Shown here: positions 28,801 to 38,940 of the stretch, in pieces
Position numbering within the stretch: the first letter of the stretch is position 1
Layout: each line of letters opens with the position of its first letter
Assembly: GCF_013372625.1 (NCBI RefSeq)
Contig: NZ_JABXFD010000197.1
Coordinates: 1 to 62,222, forward strand
Reading direction: 5' to 3'
Source of the DNA: Actinomadura sp. BRA 177
GTDB lineage: Bacteria > Actinomycetota > Actinomycetes > Streptosporangiales > Streptosporangiaceae
Length of the DNA stretch: 62,222 nt
The notes under the pieces: model-generated
Told to the model about the DNA's origin: nothing
Seen by the model: the letters and a program-made list of their open reading frames with translations, nothing else
Databases searched by the model: none
Program-made: the position numbers and the translations under genes

Positions 28801-31800
28801 GCGTGCCCCTTCAACGGTGCCGGTGAGCGGATGTACCGGACCGGCGACGTGGTGCGGTGGCGCCGGGACGGCGAACTGGAGTACGTGGGCCGGGCCGACG
28901 ACCAGGTGAAGATCCGCGGGTTCCGCATCGAGCCGGGCGAGATCGAGGCCGTGCTGACCGCCCACCCGCGGATCGCCCAAGCCGCGGTGATCGCCCGCGC
29001 CGACGCGCCAGGCGACACGCGCCTCGCCGCCTATATCGTCCCCGGACCGGACGTCCCACCGGACGGCCTCGCCGACGAGGTGCGCGCGTTCGCGGCGGAA
29101 CGGCTTCCCGGCCACATGGTGCCCCCCGCGATCGTGCCCCTGCTCGCCCTGCCGCTGACGCCCAACGGGAAACTGGACCGCGCCGCGCTGCCCGAACCCG
29201 ACCGCGTCACCGGCACCGGCCGGGGGCCGCTCACCCCGCAGGACGAGATCTTGTGCCAGCTCTTCGCGGGCGTGCTGGGCCTGCCGTCCGTCGGGATCGA
29301 CGACGACTTCTTCGCCCTCGGCGGGCATTCGCTGCTCGCGATGCGCCTGGTCAGCCGGGTCCGTACCGTCCTCGGCGCCGAGGTGCCGCTCCGGGCGCTC
29401 TTCGAGGCCCCGACGGTGGCGGGGCTGTCGGCGCATCTAGCCGACGCGGACCACGCGCGTGCGGCGCTCGAACCGGGAGCGCGCCCGGACCGGGTGCCGT
29501 TGTCGTTCGCGCAGCGTCGGCTGTGGTTCCTGGCCCAGCTCGAAGGGCCGAGCGCGACCTACAACAGCCCGGTCGTGCTGCGGCTGTCCGGCGACCTGAA
29601 CCTGCGAGCGCTCGAGGACGCGCTGCGGGACGTGCTGGAGCGCCACGAGGTGCTGCGGACGGTCTTCCCGGTCGCCGACGGCGAGCCCTACCAGCGGATC
29701 CTCCCGCTGGAGGAGACCGGGTTCGCGCTGCCGGTGACCAAGGTGACCGCCCGTGAACTGCCCGGCGCCGTGGCGGACGCCGCCCGCCACACCTTCGACT
29801 TCGCCGTCGAAGTGCCGGTCAGGGCGTGGCTGTTCGAAACGGGTCCGGACGAGCATGTGCTGGCGCTCGTCGTCCACCACATCGCGAGCGACGGCTGGTC
29901 GAGCGGCCCGCTCGAACGCGACCTGGCCTCCGCCTACATGGCACGCCGCGACGGCCGGGCACCGGAATGGACGCCGCTGCCGGTGCAGTACGCCGACTAC
30001 GCGCTCTGGCAGCGTGAGCTACTGGGAGACGACGACGATCCGGGCAGCGTCCTGTCCCGGCAGGTGGCGTACTGGCGCGATGAACTGGCCGGGGCGCCGG
30101 AAGAGCTGGCGTTGCCCGCCGACCGTCCTCGCCCCGCCGTGGCCTCGCACCAGGGACACCAGGTGCCGGTCGAACTGCCCGCCGGCGTGCACGCCCGGCT
30201 CCGGGAGGTGGCGCGCGCCGAGGGCGTGACGGTGTTCATGGTCCTGCAGGCCGGACTGGCGACGCTGCTGTCGCGGCTCGGCGCGGGCAAGGATGTCCCG
30301 ATCGGCTCGGCCGTGGCGGGCCGAAACGACGAGGCGCTGGACGACCTGATCGGCTGCTTCGTCAACACCCTGGTGATCCGCGGCGACCTGTCCGGCGACC
30401 CCACGTTCACCGAACTGCTGGGCCGCGTCCGGGACACGAGCCTGCGCGCGTTCGCCCACCAGGACGTGCCGTTCGAGCGGCTCGTGGAGGAACTGGCCCC
30501 GGCCCGTTCGCTGGGCCGCCAGCCGCTGTTCCAGGTCATCCTGACCATGCAGGACGCCGTGGGAGCCGGCGAAGCCGCCCCGGAGGTGTCCGGCATCCGG
30601 GCGAGCACGTCCTCGATGGGCAGGGCCGGAGCCAAGTTCGACCTGTCGGTGCTCGTGGGGGAGAGGTTCGACGCCGAAGGCGCACCCGCCGGCATCGGCG
30701 GCATGATCACCGGCGCGGTCGACCTGTTCGAACGCGCATCGGTCGAGCGGATGGCCGCTTCGTTCGTGCGGGTGCTGCGCGCTCTGGTGGACGACCCGTC
30801 GCTGCGGGTGAACGCGGTGGATGTCCTGGGCGAGGCCGAGCGCCGCAGGGTGCTGGTGGAGTGGAACGACACTGCGGCCGAGGTGCCGGGGGCGCTGGTT
30901 CCGGAGATGTTCGCTGCGCAGGCTGTTCGTACGCCCGATGCGGTGGCGGTGGTCGCCGGTGGTGAGCGGCTGTCGTTTGCGGAGTTGGACGCGCGGGCGA
31001 ATCGGCTGGCGCATTTTCTGCGGGCTCAGGGTGTGGCCGCGGAGTCGGTGGTGGGCGTGTGCCTGCCGCGTGGCGCCGAGATGATCAGCGCGATCGTGGG
31101 TGTGTGGAAGGCTGGCGCGGCTTACGTGCCGATCGATCCGGCGCAGCCTGCCGATCGGGTGGCGTTCGTGCTGTCCGACAGCGGCGCGGTCCTGACCCTC
31201 ACGAGCGAGGAGGTTCTGGAGGACCTTCCTGCGGGCCGTCATCGGCTGGTCGCGCTGGACGACGAGCTGATGGCGATGCAACTGGACATGCAGGCCGAGA
31301 CCGCGCCCGAGGTGGAGATAGCTCCAGGCCAGGCGGCGTATGTGATGTTCACGTCGGGTTCGACGGGTCGTCCGAAGGGTGTTGCGGTAACGCATGCCGG
31401 CTTGGCGAACTATGTGGCGAGTGTTCCGGGTCGGGTGGGGTTCGGCTCGGATGGTGGGCGGTTCGCGGTGTTGCAGGCGCAGGTGACCGACCTGGGCAAC
31501 ACCGTGGTGTTCGCCAGCCTGACGTCCGGTGGTGAACTGCATGTCCTGGACGAGGACACCGTGACCGATGCGGTGGCCGTTCGCGCTTATCTGGCCGAGC
31601 ACCAGATCGATTACCTCAAGGCTGTGCCCTCGCACATCGCCGCGCTGGGCGGTGTGGTGCCGAGCCGAGCACTGGTGCTCGGCGGCGAGGCGGCCTCTCC
31701 GGAGCTGGTGACTGACCTGCTGGCTGCGGGCGAGCAGGATGTCTTCAATCACTACGGCCCGACCGAGGCCACGATCGGCGTCGCGACCACACGCCTGACC

Positions 31801-34800
31801 CGCGAGCTGGTGGAGTCGGGGAGCGTGCCGATCGGTGCGCCCGTGGCCAATACCCGCCTGTATGTGCTGGACGATCACCTGCAGCCCGTGCCGGTCGGAG
31901 TTGCTGGTGAGCTGTACATTGCCGGTGACCAGTTGGCACGCGGCTATGTGGGTCGACCAGGTCTGACCGCTGAGCGGTTCGTGGCCTGCCCCTTCGGCGG
32001 CGCGAGCGAGCGGATGTACCGCACCGGAGACCTGGCGCGCTGGACCCCGGACGGAAACCTGGTGTTCGCCGGCCGCGCCGACCAGCAGGTCAAGATCCGC
32101 GGATTCCGGGTGGAGCCGGGCGAGGTTGAGGCGGTGCTGACCGCGCATCCGCAGGTTGAGCAGGCCGCTGTGGTCGCCCGTGAGGAAACCCTGGTGGCGT
32201 ACATCGTCGCTGCGTCCGAGGTCGATCCGGCCGCCATCCGGGAGTTCGCCGCCGGGAGGTTGCCGGACTACATGGTGCCTTCGGCCGTCGTCGTGATGGA
32301 GGCGCTGCCGCTGGCGTCCAACGGCAAGCTCGACCGCAAGGTCCTGCCCGCACCCGACTACACCTCCGCATCGACCGGTAGCGGGCGTGCTCCGGCGACC
32401 GTCCAGGAAGAGATCCTCTGCCAGTCCTTCGCCGAAGTCCTCAACCTGGAAACCGTGGGCGTCGAGGACGACTTCTTCATGCTCGGCGGCCACTCCCTCC
32501 TAGCAGTCCGACTCGTGGAACTGCTGCGCCAACGCGGCGTCTCAGTCTCGGTCCGGGCGCTGTTCGAGAAGCCGACTCCGGCGGGGCTGGCGACGGAATC
32601 GGGCCGGGCCGGGGTGGAGGTCCCGCCGAACCGGATTCCCGAAGGCGCCGATCACATCACGCCGGAGATGCTCACGCTGGTCGACCTGTCGTCCGAGCAG
32701 GTCGAGCGGGTCGTCGCCGCGACCGAGGGCGGCGCGGCGAACATCGCGGACGTGTATCCGCTGGCGCCGCTCCAGGAGGGCATCTTCTTCCATCACCTGC
32801 TGCAGGCGGACGGCGGCGTGGACGTGTACGCCTCGCCGAGAGTCCTCCGGTTCGATTCGCGGGAGCGCCTGGACGCGTTCCTCACCGCCCTGCAACGGGT
32901 GATCGACCGCCACGACATCTACCGCACGGCGATCGTGTGGGACGGGCTGCCCGAGCCCGTCCAGGTCGTGGCGCGCCGCGCGACGCTGCCGGTCGAGGAG
33001 GTCACACTCGACGCGATCGGCGGCGGCGCTCCGGGGATGGACGTGGGGCGAGCCCCGCTGATCGACGTCCACACCGCCCCGGAGCCGGGCACCGGCGAGT
33101 GGCAGGCGCTGCTTCGCATCCATCACCTCGTGCTGGACGACACGACACACGACGTCCTGCTGAACGAGCTGGACGCGATCCTGTCCGGCCGGGAGGACAC
33201 CCTGCCGGAGCCGCTGCCGTTCCGCGATTTCGTGGCGGAGGCGCGCCTCGGTGTGACGCGCGAGGAGCACGAGCGCTACTTCGCCGACCTCCTCGGTGAC
33301 GTGGACGAGACCACAGCCCCCTACGGGCTCCTCGACGTCCACGGCGACGGAACCGGTGTCGAGCGGGCGCAGCTGCCGGTGGACGACGAGATCGGGGATC
33401 GGGTGCGCGAGGTCGCGCGTTCGCTGGGCGTCAGTGCCGCCACGGTCTTCCACCTGGCGTGGGCGCGTGTCCTCGCGACCCTGAGCGGACGCGACGACGT
33501 CGTGTTCGGCACGGTCCTGTTCGGCCGCATGAACGCCGGCGCGGGAGCCGACCGCGTGCCAGGCCTGTTCATCAACACGCTGCCCGTCCGCGTGCGGGTC
33601 GGACCGCGCGGTGTGCGCGACGCGCTGAAGGATCTGAGCGGCCGGCTGGCCGAGCTGCTCGTCCATGAGCACGCGCCGCTCGCCTTGGCGCAGCAGGCCG
33701 CCGGCGTCCATGGCGGCAGCCCGCTGTTCACCTCGCTCCTCAACTACCGGCACCGCCGCCGTTCCCACGCTGCCCCTGACGGGGACGGCGGAGCCGGGCT
33801 CAAGGGCATCAGCACGGTGATGACCCGGAGCCAGGGGAGCACGAACTATCCGGTGGCCGTCGCCGTGGACGACGTGGAGACGGGCTTCGCGCTGACCGTC
33901 CACGCGGTCGGCCCGGCCGACGCGATGGCGGTCTGCAGGCTCTTGCACACCTGCCTCGGCGACCTCGTCACCGCGTTGGAGCAGGACCCGGACGGCCCGC
34001 TGTCCGAGATCGAGCTCTTCGACAAGGCCGAACGCGATCGGCTGGTGCAGAGCCGGAACGACACCGCACTGGACGTGCCGCAGGAGTCCGCGCCACGGAT
34101 GTTCGAGGCGCAGGCCGCACGCACACCCGATGCGGTCGCGCTGGCATACGCCGGCGAACTCGTCACCTACGCCGAGCTGGACGCGCGGGCTGACCTGCTG
34201 GCACGGCACCTCCTCGACCTCGGGGTGGGCGCCGAATCGGTCGTGGGCGTCCGCCTGCCGCGCGGCATCGACATGATCACGACGGTGCTCGCCGTGTGGA
34301 AGGCGGGCGCGGCGTATCTGCCGCTCGACCCCGCCTATCCGGCCGGCCGGCTGGACTACATGCTCGCCGACAGCGGCGCGCGACTGGTGATCGTACGCGG
34401 CGGCACGGCACCGGAGACGTCCGCGATTCCGCTGCTGAACCTGGACGACCTCCAAGCGGCCCCCACGCCGGACCGGTCACCGCGGATCGATGTATCCCCG
34501 ACGCAACTGGCCTACGTCATCTACACGTCGGGTTCCACCGGACGGCCGAAGGGCGTGGCGGTGTCGCATGCCGGGCTGGCGAGCCTGGTGGCCGCCCAGG
34601 CGGAACGGTTCGCCCTCGACGGAGGCAGCCGGATGCTGCAGTTCGCGTCGATGAGCTTCGACGCGTCCGTGACCGAGGTGCTGGTGACGCTGGCGTCCGG
34701 GGCGCGGCTGGTCCTGGCCGACTCCTCGGAACTGCTGCCGGGCGCGGGACTGGCCGAGGTCGTGGCACGGCACGGCGTGACGCACGCGAAGCTGCCGCCC

Positions 34801-35850
34801 GCCGTGCTGGCGATGCTCGAACCACCGGACCTGGCACCGGTGACATCACTGATGTCGGCGGGGGAGGCGCTGAGCGCCGAGCAGGTGGCGCGCTGGGCGC
34901 CCGGCCGCCGTTTCGTGAATGTATACGGCCCGACCGAGACGACGGTGTGCGCCGCGATGTCGGCCCCACTGAATCCAGGGGACGAGCCGGACATCGGTGG
35001 CCCGATCGCCAACACGCGGGTGTTCGTCCTGGATGAGCGGCTGCGCCCGGTGCCCGATGGCGTGACCGGTGAGCTTTACGTGGCGGGCCCCGGCTTGGCG
35101 CGCGGCTACCTCGGCCGGCCGGGCCTGACCGCCGAACGGTTCGTGGCGTGCCCGTTCGCAGCCGGCGGCGCGGGTGAGCGCATGTATCGCACCGGAGACC
35201 TGGCCCGCTGGACGGCGGACGGCCGTCTCGTCTACGCGGGCCGTACCGACGATCAGGTGAAGATCCGCGGTTTCCGGATCGAGCCGGGCGAAGTGCAGGC
35301 CGTCCTGGCCGCCCACCCGCTGGTCGCCCAAGCAGCGGTCATCGTCCGCGAGGACGTCCCAGGCGACCACCGCCTCGTCGCCTACATCGTCCCGGACGGC
35401 GAGACGCTCCCGCCCGGCCTCCGCGAGTTCACCGCGCAGCGGCTGCCGCACTACATGGTGCCCGCAGCCGTGATCGTCCTGGCCGCGCTCCCGCTCACCG
35501 CGAACGGCAAGCTCGACCGCGCCGTGCTCCCCGCACCGGATGGCGCCGCACCGGGGAGCGGCCGACCGCCGTCCGGGCGCAGGGAGGAGGTCCTGTGCCG
35601 GGCCTTCGCCGAGCTGCTCGGCCGACCGGGCGTCGGCGCCGACGACGACTTCTTCGAACTCGGCGGGCATTCGCTGCTCGCCGTCCGGCTCGCCGGCGAG
35701 GTCCGGGCGGAGCTGGGCGCGGAGCTGCCCGTCCGCGCGGTCTTCACCACCCCCACACCGGCCGGGCTCGCCGCCTGGCTCGCAGAACACGGTAGTGCCC
35801 GAAAGCCCAGGCCCGCGCTGCGGTCCATGCGCAGGCAGGAGGAGTCCTAG
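16858..35850 (+). CDS. NRPS2, six-module peptide synthetase
   Basis: 6330 residues in one intact frame, order C-A-T, C-A-T, C-A-T, dualC-A-T, C-A-T, dualC-A-T; there is no epimerase or thioesterase domain, so it is a middle subunit. It begins directly with a C domain ([19 protein letters not shown]) that would take the peptide from NRPS1. A codes: DNLSEGTVDK, DTWTSASVDK, DALSVGTVIK, DLTKVGEVGK (Asn), DLTKVGHIGK (Asp), DATKMAVVCK. ATG 16858 overlaps the NRPS1 stop (ATGA), with AGGAGGAG at 16845-16852 and a 5-nt spacer, so it should be translationally coupled. The tail [13 protein letters not shown] mirrors that of NRPS1. All six carriers have GGHS, and all A domains have [11 protein letters not shown] and NGKLDR or SGKLDR. 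Two internal segments (modules 7 and 8) are near-identical in DNA. Subunit role is secure; four substrates are not assigned. Confidence 0.97.
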   Translation: MIPLSYAQRRLWFLAQLEGPGASYHLPMVLRLTGDLDRPALEAALRDVITRHEVLRTTFPAVDGEPHQRILPPEEAGFEPTIVKTSEAELPEALSAAARRPFDLGTDIPLRAWLFAIGPREHVVLLVVHHIAGDGWSLKPLARDVATAYAARREGRAPGWEPLPVQYADYALWQRELLGDGDDPDSVLARQVAYWRAALDGVPEDTALPFDRPRPAVMSERGHRVPLNVPAETHARLREVAREHRVTVFMVLQAALAVTLSRAGAGTDVPIGTVVAGRLDEGLDDLVGFFVNTLVMRTDLAGDPAFAELLDRVREMGLAAFEHQDVPFERLVEELAPARSMARHPLFQVMLTVQNAGPARPGLPGLETEALPARTLPESSTTRFDLDVTLEETFDAAGAPAGLAGRLIAAADVFEAGTATRLAGWLDRVLGTVAAAPDTPLSAVEILDEAERDRLVHDWNDTAIDVPDTSVVALFEAQAERTPDAVAVIDGDVEVSYADLDARANRLAARLAARGASPDAVVAVALGRGAELMAAVLAVLKAGAAYLVLDPAQPAGRLASILDDAEPSLLVTTDAGRASVQAFTGPIVNIDSRAVPAETGPRPEPARGAHPAYVVYTSGSTGRPKGVVVTHAGFVNTVTAGRARFGTGPDSRVAQFASATFDNFCLEWSIALCSGAALVVVPEEARLGDGLAEFITGRRITHASLPPAVLAALRPDTVPAHVVVEVGGEACPPELAARWSRNRVLFNTYGPTETTVDATSWRARPDAPDTPIGAPIANTRAYVLDDRLRPVPAGVTGELYVAGAGLARGYLGRPALTAERFTACPFGGVPGERMYRTGDRVRWTADGLLVFAGRTDEQLAIRGFRIEPGEIEAALAAHPQVAQVAVIAREDVPGEKRLVAYVVGDAGEAELRRFAGGRLPGYMVPSAVVTLPALPLTVNGKLDRAALPVPEREADEGRGPATVQEEILCQVFAEVLGLDGVGVDDDFFSLGGHSLLATRLISRVRTVLGVEIPVRVLFEAPTVAALSARLPDAGTARTPLVPGERPDRVPLSFAQRRLWFLTQLERSGTYNIPSVLRLTGTLERPALEAALRDVIGRHEVLRTVFPTADGEPYQHVVDVADLSWELTSAETTSERLPDAVAEATRYVFDLSTEIPLRAWSFAVAPDEHVLVLVVHHIAGDGWSMGPLARDVSVAYAARCEGRVPEWSPLPVQYADYALWQRDLLGEDVLAGQVAYWREVLAGAPEELALPFDRPRPVVASSRGHRVPVELSAEVHARLREVARAEGVTVFMVLQAALAVGLSRFGAGEDVPIGSAVAGRLDEALDGLVGFFVNTLVIRTDLSGDPSFAELLGRVRERSLHAFEHQDVPFERLVEELAPARSLARHPLFQVMLTLQNAGPAELVLPGLESSGLSAGEPVAKFDLDVTVAEVFDADGAPAGVRGSMIAAADVFDEGTAERIARGWMRGLSALSAAPDAPVSTADLLGPAERHMMLVDWNDTAVQVPERSVPEMFEAQVARTPDAVAVVDGGVEMFYADLNARAARLARYLLAQGAGPETVVAVGMERGAELMVAMLGVLKAGSAYVLLDAEHPAERLAYMLENAGVRSVVTTAAWDGTLPDDVARIVVDDPATVQALEGLTESGPIAPPAVASPAYVIYTSGSTGRPKGVLVSHTGVASLVAGQVSHLRVGPGARVGQFASAGFDTFGWEWMSALLTGAALVVIPHEERLGAALPALLARERVTHVTLPPAVLATLEEGAISRDVVLSVAGEASPPDLIDRWARDRRMFNSYGPAETTVDATLWHCDPDAGDVAIGRPGADTRVFVLDGRLEPVPVGVAGELYVAGPGLARGYVNRPGLTAERFVPCPFGGPGERMYRTGDLARWTAGGDLVFTGRADDQVKIRGFRIEPGEVRAVLTAHPGVAQAVVVARQDAPGETRLVAYIVPALDSDPAKLPAELREFAGSRLPGYMVPSAVVTLEALPLTVNGKLDRKALPAPEYQVAESRQPATVREEILCQVFADVLALEKVGVDDDFFALGGHSLLATRLVSRIRSVLNVEIPVRAVFETPTVAGLAARLSEAAQGRSAPAPVTPRPERVPLSFAQRRLWFLAQLERSDTYNIAMALRLTGDLDRGALEGAFRDVLGRHEVLRTVFPMADGEPFQQVVDLEDLAWDLTVTEVTAEGLPAAVAGASGHVFDLAAELPIKVELFAVRPDEHVLVLVVHHIAGDGWSIAPLARDVSEAYAARREGRVPEWTPLPVQYADYALWQRDLLGDDVLAGQVAYWRGALAGAPEELALPFDRPRPVVASSRGHRVPVELPADLHARLREVARAEGVTVFMVLQAALAVGLSRFGAGEDVPIGSAVAGRLDEALDGLVGFFVNTLVIRTDLSGDPSFAELLGRVRERSLHAFEHQDVPFERLVEELAPTRSLARHPLFQVMLTLQNAGPAELVLPGLESSGLSAGEPVAKFDLDVTVAEVFDADGAPAGVRGSMIAAADVFDEGTAERIARGWMRGLSALSAAPDAPVSAADVLDSAERNKVLVEWNDTEADVPQASVVGQFEAHAARTPDAVAVIADGVEVSYGELNARADRLAHFLHAQDVRAESVVGLCLPRGIEMVAAILAVWKAGAAYVPLDPALPDERLRFMLADSGARLVVGHAGLSEAQVVTQDDPRLAEMPGGGLYARVTPAQTAYVIYTSGSTGRPKGVAATHGGLVNLTVGLGPALGVGPGVRVLQFASFSFDASVLDVAVTLAAGATLVVASAEERADTSLLVRLIEETGIGAASVVPSLLEVLDPADLAGVSRIVVGAEPVSRALVQAWAPDRHLVTTYGPTEATVIVTARHLDGSETTVPIGKPTPNTRMFVLDDRLRPVPLGVAGELYIAGAQLARGYVRRPGLTAERFVACPFGGAGERMYRTGDLSRWTPEGDLVFAGRADDQVKIRGFRVEPGEVQAVLAADPQVAQVAVVAREDVPGDRRLVAYVVPAGVGPDVERLREVAAERLPQYMVPSAFVVLDALPLNNSGKLDRAALPAPDYVVGAGRAPSSVREEVVCGAFAEVLGLGTVGVEDDFFRLGGHSLLAVRLVELLRRRGVSVSVRALFQTPTPAGLAAVAGSPAELVLPPNRIPEGSDRITPEMLPLVDLSEAEVERVVAAIDGGAANIADVYPLAPLQEGLFFHHLMAEGGQDAYVVSQVLRFDSRDRLDGFLAALQRIIDRHDIYRTAIVWEGLSEPVQVVTRQAVLPVQEVMLDPDVPDPVERLLAVAGTRMDVGRAPLIDVHHCTDQSGSLALLRMHHLVQDHTTRDVLIEELAAILAGDEDSLPTPLPFRDFVAQSRLGVSRIEHEDYFTALLGDVEETTAPYGLLEVRGDGSGVHRAHLPVDDDIAGQVREAARTLGVSAATIFHLAWARVLATLSGRDDVVFGTVLFGRMNAGAGADRVPGLFINTLPVRVRTAHTPIARALTAVRDQLAELLVHEHAPLTLAQQAAGVPSGSPLFTSILNYRHAGVQRTAPDPGTGTALQGARTIFARETTSYPVAVSVEDLGSGFGLTVDAVSDIDGSAVCRMLHTCLGNLVSALEDDPDLRMSLVDVLDKAEWDRLIQGVNDTAADVPPLTPAAMIEVQAARTPDEPAVLSAGSALSYAELNERANRLARLLAAHGVGPEQLVGLALPRSGDLVVAVLGVLKAGAAYMPVDTDQPADRLAFLLADAAPALLITDEARPSLTGVPHLLLGDPSTADRLAELPGHDLTDTDRTGTVHADHPAYLIYTSGSTGRPKGVLVSQRSAAAYLGWCGDEYPGLRGVAALHSPVTFDLTVTSLLGPLTVGGSVRVVGMTEAADVRDALSGEHACTFLKVTPSHLAAVSDLARGMSGDLVLGGEALPAGLVERWRHGNPAATVVNEYGPTEATVGCVTHSITPASGITAADVNGAGVAIGRPAPNTRVFVLDAGLAPVPTGVAGELYVAGAQLARGYLGRPALTAERFVACPFNGAGERMYRTGDVVRWRRDGELEYVGRADDQVKIRGFRIEPGEIEAVLTAHPRIAQAAVIARADAPGDTRLAAYIVPGPDVPPDGLADEVRAFAAERLPGHMVPPAIVPLLALPLTPNGKLDRAALPEPDRVTGTGRGPLTPQDEILCQLFAGVLGLPSVGIDDDFFALGGHSLLAMRLVSRVRTVLGAEVPLRALFEAPTVAGLSAHLADADHARAALEPGARPDRVPLSFAQRRLWFLAQLEGPSATYNSPVVLRLSGDLNLRALEDALRDVLERHEVLRTVFPVADGEPYQRILPLEETGFALPVTKVTARELPGAVADAARHTFDFAVEVPVRAWLFETGPDEHVLALVVHHIASDGWSSGPLERDLASAYMARRDGRAPEWTPLPVQYADYALWQRELLGDDDDPGSVLSRQVAYWRDELAGAPEELALPADRPRPAVASHQGHQVPVELPAGVHARLREVARAEGVTVFMVLQAGLATLLSRLGAGKDVPIGSAVAGRNDEALDDLIGCFVNTLVIRGDLSGDPTFTELLGRVRDTSLRAFAHQDVPFERLVEELAPARSLGRQPLFQVILTMQDAVGAGEAAPEVSGIRASTSSMGRAGAKFDLSVLVGERFDAEGAPAGIGGMITGAVDLFERASVERMAASFVRVLRALVDDPSLRVNAVDVLGEAERRRVLVEWNDTAAEVPGALVPEMFAAQAVRTPDAVAVVAGGERLSFAELDARANRLAHFLRAQGVAAESVVGVCLPRGAEMISAIVGVWKAGAAYVPIDPAQPADRVAFVLSDSGAVLTLTSEEVLEDLPAGRHRLVALDDELMAMQLDMQAETAPEVEIAPGQAAYVMFTSGSTGRPKGVAVTHAGLANYVASVPGRVGFGSDGGRFAVLQAQVTDLGNTVVFASLTSGGELHVLDEDTVTDAVAVRAYLAEHQIDYLKAVPSHIAALGGVVPSRALVLGGEAASPELVTDLLAAGEQDVFNHYGPTEATIGVATTRLTRELVESGSVPIGAPVANTRLYVLDDHLQPVPVGVAGELYIAGDQLARGYVGRPGLTAERFVACPFGGASERMYRTGDLARWTPDGNLVFAGRADQQVKIRGFRVEPGEVEAVLTAHPQVEQAAVVAREETLVAYIVAASEVDPAAIREFAAGRLPDYMVPSAVVVMEALPLASNGKLDRKVLPAPDYTSASTGSGRAPATVQEEILCQSFAEVLNLETVGVEDDFFMLGGHSLLAVRLVELLRQRGVSVSVRALFEKPTPAGLATESGRAGVEVPPNRIPEGADHITPEMLTLVDLSSEQVERVVAATEGGAANIADVYPLAPLQEGIFFHHLLQADGGVDVYASPRVLRFDSRERLDAFLTALQRVIDRHDIYRTAIVWDGLPEPVQVVARRATLPVEEVTLDAIGGGAPGMDVGRAPLIDVHTAPEPGTGEWQALLRIHHLVLDDTTHDVLLNELDAILSGREDTLPEPLPFRDFVAEARLGVTREEHERYFADLLGDVDETTAPYGLLDVHGDGTGVERAQLPVDDEIGDRVREVARSLGVSAATVFHLAWARVLATLSGRDDVVFGTVLFGRMNAGAGADRVPGLFINTLPVRVRVGPRGVRDALKDLSGRLAELLVHEHAPLALAQQAAGVHGGSPLFTSLLNYRHRRRSHAAPDGDGGAGLKGISTVMTRSQGSTNYPVAVAVDDVETGFALTVHAVGPADAMAVCRLLHTCLGDLVTALEQDPDGPLSEIELFDKAERDRLVQSRNDTALDVPQESAPRMFEAQAARTPDAVALAYAGELVTYAELDARADLLARHLLDLGVGAESVVGVRLPRGIDMITTVLAVWKAGAAYLPLDPAYPAGRLDYMLADSGARLVIVRGGTAPETSAIPLLNLDDLQAAPTPDRSPRIDVSPTQLAYVIYTSGSTGRPKGVAVSHAGLASLVAAQAERFALDGGSRMLQFASMSFDASVTEVLVTLASGARLVLADSSELLPGAGLAEVVARHGVTHAKLPPAVLAMLEPPDLAPVTSLMSAGEALSAEQVARWAPGRRFVNVYGPTETTVCAAMSAPLNPGDEPDIGGPIANTRVFVLDERLRPVPDGVTGELYVAGPGLARGYLGRPGLTAERFVACPFAAGGAGERMYRTGDLARWTADGRLVYAGRTDDQVKIRGFRIEPGEVQAVLAAHPLVAQAAVIVREDVPGDHRLVAYIVPDGETLPPGLREFTAQRLPHYMVPAAVIVLAALPLTANGKLDRAVLPAPDGAAPGSGRPPSGRREEVLCRAFAELLGRPGVGADDDFFELGGHSLLAVRLAGEVRAELGAELPVRAVFTTPTPAGLAAWLAEHGSARKPRPALRSMRRQEES
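16861..19955 (+). other. NRPS module 6: C-A(unassigned)-T
   Basis: C about 16861-18240 (HHIAGDG), A about 18270-19720, carrier 19740-19955. Code DNLSEGTVDK is not one I recognise. Acidic residues at pocket positions 299 and 331 could suit a basic side chain, but that is a guess. The A domain is a close relative of the module 13 A domain (DVLSEGTVDK). Confidence 0.8.
19995..23090 (+). other. NRPS module 7: C-A(unassigned)-T
   Basis: C about 19995-21345 (HHIAGDG), A about 21375-22855, carrier 22875-23090. Code DTWTSASVDK is not recognised; module 18 has the sister code DTWTVASVDK. Most of the second half of the C domain (20585-21260) recurs almost unchanged in module 8. Confidence 0.8.
20585..21260 (+). 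repeat. Near-identical C-domain segment, copy 1 (modules 7 and 8)
   Basis: The sequence matches 23725-24400 at a constant offset of 3140 bp with only a few scattered differences, including silent sites. This points to a recent duplication or gene conversion between neighbouring modules rather than protein-level conservation. Confidence 0.85.
23140..26185 (+). other. NRPS module 8: C-A(unassigned)-T
   Basis: C about 23140-24490 (HHIAGDG), A about 24515-25965, carrier 25980-26185. Code DALSVGTVIK, unassigned; the family recurs in module 12 (DALSVGAVIK) and module 14 (DALSLGTVMK). The carrier is of the pre-dual-C subtype, so residue 8 is predicted D. Confidence 0.8.
23725..24400 (+). repeat. 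Near-identical C-domain segment, copy 2 (modules 7 and 8)
   Basis: Partner of 20585-21260. Differences cluster at the edges (for example around 23800-23830 and 24128-24145), while the core, including third codon positions, is the same. Confidence 0.85.
25825..27360 (+). repeat. Duplicated A-end/carrier/dual-C block, copy 1 (modules 8-9)
   Basis: Two stretches, 25825-26575 and 26745-27360, are nearly identical to 41688-42438 and 42584-43199 in NRPS3. The linker between them differs in length and sequence. This suggests exchange between NRPS2 and NRPS3 of a unit made of an A-domain end, carrier and dual C domain. Confidence 0.8.
26330..29440 (+). other. NRPS module 9: dual-type C-A(Asn)-T
   Basis: C about 26330-27665, A about 27690-29210, carrier 29230-29440. 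The C domain begins [19 protein letters not shown] and has HHLVQDH at the active site. A code DLTKVGEVGK: Glu at position 322 separates Asn codes (DLTKxGEVGK) from the Asp codes of this locus (His 322). Confidence 0.82.
29495..32590 (+). other. NRPS module 10: C-A(Asp)-T
   Basis: C about 29495-30870 (HHIASDG), A about 30895-32370, carrier 32395-32590. Code DLTKVGHIGK (Asp). The A domain and carrier are near-copies of those in modules 4, 15 and 17. A dual-type C domain follows, so D-Asp10 is predicted. Confidence 0.85.
32745..35785 (+). other. NRPS module 11: dual-type C-A(unassigned)-T
   Basis: C about 32745-34060 (N-terminal HHL, active-site HHLVLDD), A about 34090-35550, carrier 35575-35780. 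Code DATKMAVVCK is not recognised. The frame of the A domain matches the module 5 A domain closely, but the pocket differs (Lys instead of Thr at 278), which may indicate a polar or acidic substrate. Confidence 0.78.
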
Positions 35851-37689
35851 ATGATCCCGCTCTCGTTCGCCCAGCGCCGGCTGTGGTTCATGGCGCAGCT
35901 GGAGGGCCCGAGCACCACCTACAACAATCCCGTCGTCCTGCGGCTCACGGGGGCGCTGGACCGGGAGGCGCTCGCGGCGGCGTTCCGGGACGTCCTCGAA
36001 CGGCATGAGGTCCTGCGCACGGTCTTCCCCGAGCACGGCGGCGAACCGTACCAGCGGGTCCTGCCCGCCGACGGGACGGGCTTCGAGCTGACCGTCGCCG
36101 ACGTCGCGCCAGAGGAGCGGCGGGCGGCCGTGGCGCGGGTGTTGCGGCACACGTTCGACCTGTCCGCCGGGATCCCGGTGAAGGCGTGGCTGTTCGCGGA
36201 GGGCCGCGACGAGCACGTCCTCGTCGTCCTGGTGCATCACATCGCTTGGGACGGCTGGTCCGCCGGCCCGCTGGCGCGCGACCTTTCGGCGGCCTACGGG
36301 GCGCGCTGCGCGGGCCGGGCACCGGAGTGGGAGCCGCTGCCCGTCCAGTACGCCGACTACACGCTGTGGCAGCGGGAACTGCTCGGCGACGAGGACGACC
36401 CCGACGGCGTGCTCGCGCAACAGCTTGAGTACTGGCGCACGGCGCTGGCGGGGGTACCGGAGGAACTGGGGCTGCCGTTCGACCGGCCGCGTCCGGCGGC
36501 GCCGTCCTATCGCGGGCACCAGGTCGAGTTGGACGTCCCCGCCGATGTCCACGCGAGGCTCGCCGGGGTCGCCCGCGAGCGGCGCATGAGCCTGTTCATG
36601 GTGCTGCAGGCCGCGTTCGCGGTGACACTGTCGCGGCTGGGCGCGGGCACCGACGTCCCGATCGGCTCGGCGGTCGCCGGACGCACTGACCGGGACCTGC
36701 GCGGCCTCGTCGGGCTGTTCGTGAACACGCTGGTGATCCGCGGCGACCTGTCCGGCGACCCGACGTTCGCGGACGTGCTGGACCGGGTCCGGGAGGCGAA
36801 CCTCGACGCGTTCGAGCACCAGGACCTCCCGTTCGAACGGCTCGTGGAGGAAGTAGCCCCGGTCCGTTCGCTGGCCCGGCACCCGCTCTTCCAGGTGATG
36901 CTGACGCTGCAGAACACCGGGCAGGCCGAGCTGACGCTGGACGGGCTGACCGTGTCCGGCGCGTCCGGCGGGGAACCCACGGCGAAGTTCGACCTGGACG
37001 TCAGCGCCGCCGAGGTCTTCGACCCCGCGGGTGCCCCGGCGGGCCTGCGCGGCGCGCTGACGGCCGCCGCCGACCTGTTCGACGCGCCGACCGCCGCCCG
37101 GATCGCGGACACCTGGACGCGGGTGCTGGCGCAGGTGGCCGACACCCCGCACGCGCGCGTGCGCGACCTGGAGATCCTCGACCCGGCCGAACGGCACCGG
37201 CTGCTGGCCGAGTGGAACGACACCGCGCTGGACGTGCCGCGCGAGCCGGTCGTGCGGCGGTTCGAGGCGCTGGCCGCCCGGACACCCGACGCGGTGGCGC
37301 TGATCGCCGGCGACGATGAGGTGACCTACGGGGAACTGGAAGCGCGCGCGAACCGCCTCGCCGGCCTCCTGCGCGCCGAGGGCGCCGCCGCCGAGTCCGT
37401 CGTCGGCCTGTGCCTGCCGCGCGGCGCCGAGATGGTCGCCGCGATCGTCGCCGTGTGGAAGACCGGGGCGGCGTACGTGCCGCTGGACCAGGCGCACCCG
37501 GCCGAACGCCTGGAGTACATGCTCGCCGACAGCGGCGCCCGGATCGTGGTCGGCCGCGGCGACGCGGCGTTCGCGCTGGCCGGAGTGCGGGTGCTCGATC
37601 TGGGAGACCCGCAGGTCATGGAGCGGCTGGCCGCGCTGCCGGCGACGCGCTGGGGGCGGCCGTGCGGCCCGACCAGGGCGCCTACGTGA
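35851..37689 (+). CDS. NRPS3, N-terminal part: C domain and start of A domain, ended by frameshift
   Basis: ATG 35851 directly follows the NRPS2 stop (TAG 35848-35850), with AGGAGGAG at 35837-35844 (6-nt spacer). The product has a full C domain (about residues 1-460, HHIAWDG) and the first half of an A domain up to about residue 595. After that the frame runs into unrelated residues and stops at TGA 37687-37689, just before the expected [10 protein letters not shown] motif, which continues in another frame. Adding one base near 37640-37656 would join it to the next entry, giving one 7639-residue protein. The five-G run at 37652-37656 is the likeliest site. It would accept the peptide from NRPS2. 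This is a broken gene, a sequencing error, or, much less likely, a programmed -1 frameshift. Confidence 0.85.
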   Translation: MIPLSFAQRRLWFMAQLEGPSTTYNNPVVLRLTGALDREALAAAFRDVLERHEVLRTVFPEHGGEPYQRVLPADGTGFELTVADVAPEERRAAVARVLRHTFDLSAGIPVKAWLFAEGRDEHVLVVLVHHIAWDGWSAGPLARDLSAAYGARCAGRAPEWEPLPVQYADYTLWQRELLGDEDDPDGVLAQQLEYWRTALAGVPEELGLPFDRPRPAAPSYRGHQVELDVPADVHARLAGVARERRMSLFMVLQAAFAVTLSRLGAGTDVPIGSAVAGRTDRDLRGLVGLFVNTLVIRGDLSGDPTFADVLDRVREANLDAFEHQDLPFERLVEEVAPVRSLARHPLFQVMLTLQNTGQAELTLDGLTVSGASGGEPTAKFDLDVSAAEVFDPAGAPAGLRGALTAAADLFDAPTAARIADTWTRVLAQVADTPHARVRDLEILDPAERHRLLAEWNDTALDVPREPVVRRFEALAARTPDAVALIAGDDEVTYGELEARANRLAGLLRAEGAAAESVVGLCLPRGAEMVAAIVAVWKTGAAYVPLDQAHPAERLEYMLADSGARIVVGRGDAAFALAGVRVLDLGDPQVMERLAALPATRWGRPCGPTRAPT

Positions 37690-38940
37690 TCTACACGTCC
37701 GGTTCGACGGGACGCCCGAAGGGGGTGACGTCCACGCACGGCGGCCTGGTCAACCTGATCGCGGCGCTGGGCCCGCGCCTCGGCGCCGGGCCCGGGGTGC
37801 GGCTGCTGCAGTTCGCCTCGTTCAACTTCGACGCCTCGGTGCTGGACGTGGCCGTGGCGCTGTCGTCCGGCGCCGCCCTGGTGATCGCGTCGGCGGAGGA
37901 ACGGGCCGACACCGCGCTGCTGGCCGACCTGATCCGCCGGACCGGGATCGAGGCGGCCAGCGTGGTGCCGTCGCTCCTCGCCGTGCTGGACCCGGACGAC
38001 CTGCCCGGCGTGCGGCGGATGGTGGTCGGTTCGGAACCGATCAGCCTCCCGCTGGTGCGGGCGTGGGCGCGGGGCCGGTCGCTGGTGAACGCCTACGGGC
38101 CGACCGAGGCGACCGTCATCGTGACGACCGCCCCCGTCGACGGGACGGAACCCGCCGTGCCGATGGGCGGGCCGGGCCCCAACACCCGCGTGTTCGTTCT
38201 CGATGAGGCGTTGCGGCCCGTCCCGGTCGGCGTGGCGGGTGAGCTCTACATCGCCGGTGACCAGCTGGCACGCGGCTACGTCGGGCGGGCGGCGCTGACC
38301 GGTGAGCGGTTCGTCGCGTGCCCGTTCGGCGGCGCCGGCGAACGGATGTACCGCACGGGTGACCTCGTCCGGTGGACGGCCGGTGGGGATCTGGTGTTCG
38401 CGGGCCGCGCCGACGACCAGGTGAAGATCCGCGGGTTCCGGGTGGAGCCGGGGGAAGTGCGGGCCGTCCTCGCCTCCCACTCGCGCGTCGCGCAGGCCGC
38501 CGTCATCGTCCGCGAGGACGTGCCGGGGGAGAAACGCCTGGTCGCCTATGTCGTCGGCGACGCGGGCGAGGCCGAGCTGCGGCGGTTCGCCGGCGACCGG
38601 CTACCCGGCTACATGGTGCCCTCGGCCTTCGTGTCCTTGGACGCCCTGCCGCTGAACGCCAACGACAAACTCGACCGCGAGGCCCTGCCCGCCCCCGAGC
38701 AGAAGACGGGTGCGGGACGCGTCCCCGTCTCCGTGCGGGAGGAGATCCTCTGCCAGCTGTTCGCGGACGTCCTCAACCTGCCGTCCGCCGGGGTGGACGA
38801 CGACTTCTTCGCGCTCGGCGGCCATTCGCTGCTGGCGACGCGCCTGGTGAGCCGGGTCCGCTCGGTGCTGGGGGTGGAGGTTCCGCTGCGGGCGCTGTTC
38901 GAGGCGCCGACCGTGGCCGGTCTCGCGGCGCGCCTCACGG
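35854..38940 (+). other. NRPS module 12: C-A(unassigned, disrupted)-T
   Basis: C about 35854-37220, A about 37250-38705 (frameshift inside), carrier 38735-38940. Code DALSVGAVIK, same family as modules 8 and 14. The A10 motif reads NDKLDR instead of NGKLDR (GAC at 38664-38666, one base from GGC), although the catalytic Lys is kept. Confidence 0.75.
37641..37660 (+). other. Frameshift zone in the module 12 A domain
   Basis: Upstream codons start at positions equal to 1 modulo 3 and downstream codons at 0 modulo 3, which fits one missing base. TGGGGG (37651-37656) is the only homopolymer-like run here. Either frame gives plausible residues for about ten codons, so the exact point cannot be fixed. 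Confidence 0.85.

Noticed and set aside
37410..37640. Start of the NRPS3 main frame at the ATG near 37410
   Set aside because: In that frame 37410-37640 encodes Arg-rich noise while the other frame carries conserved A-domain sequence; the real switch is near 37652.
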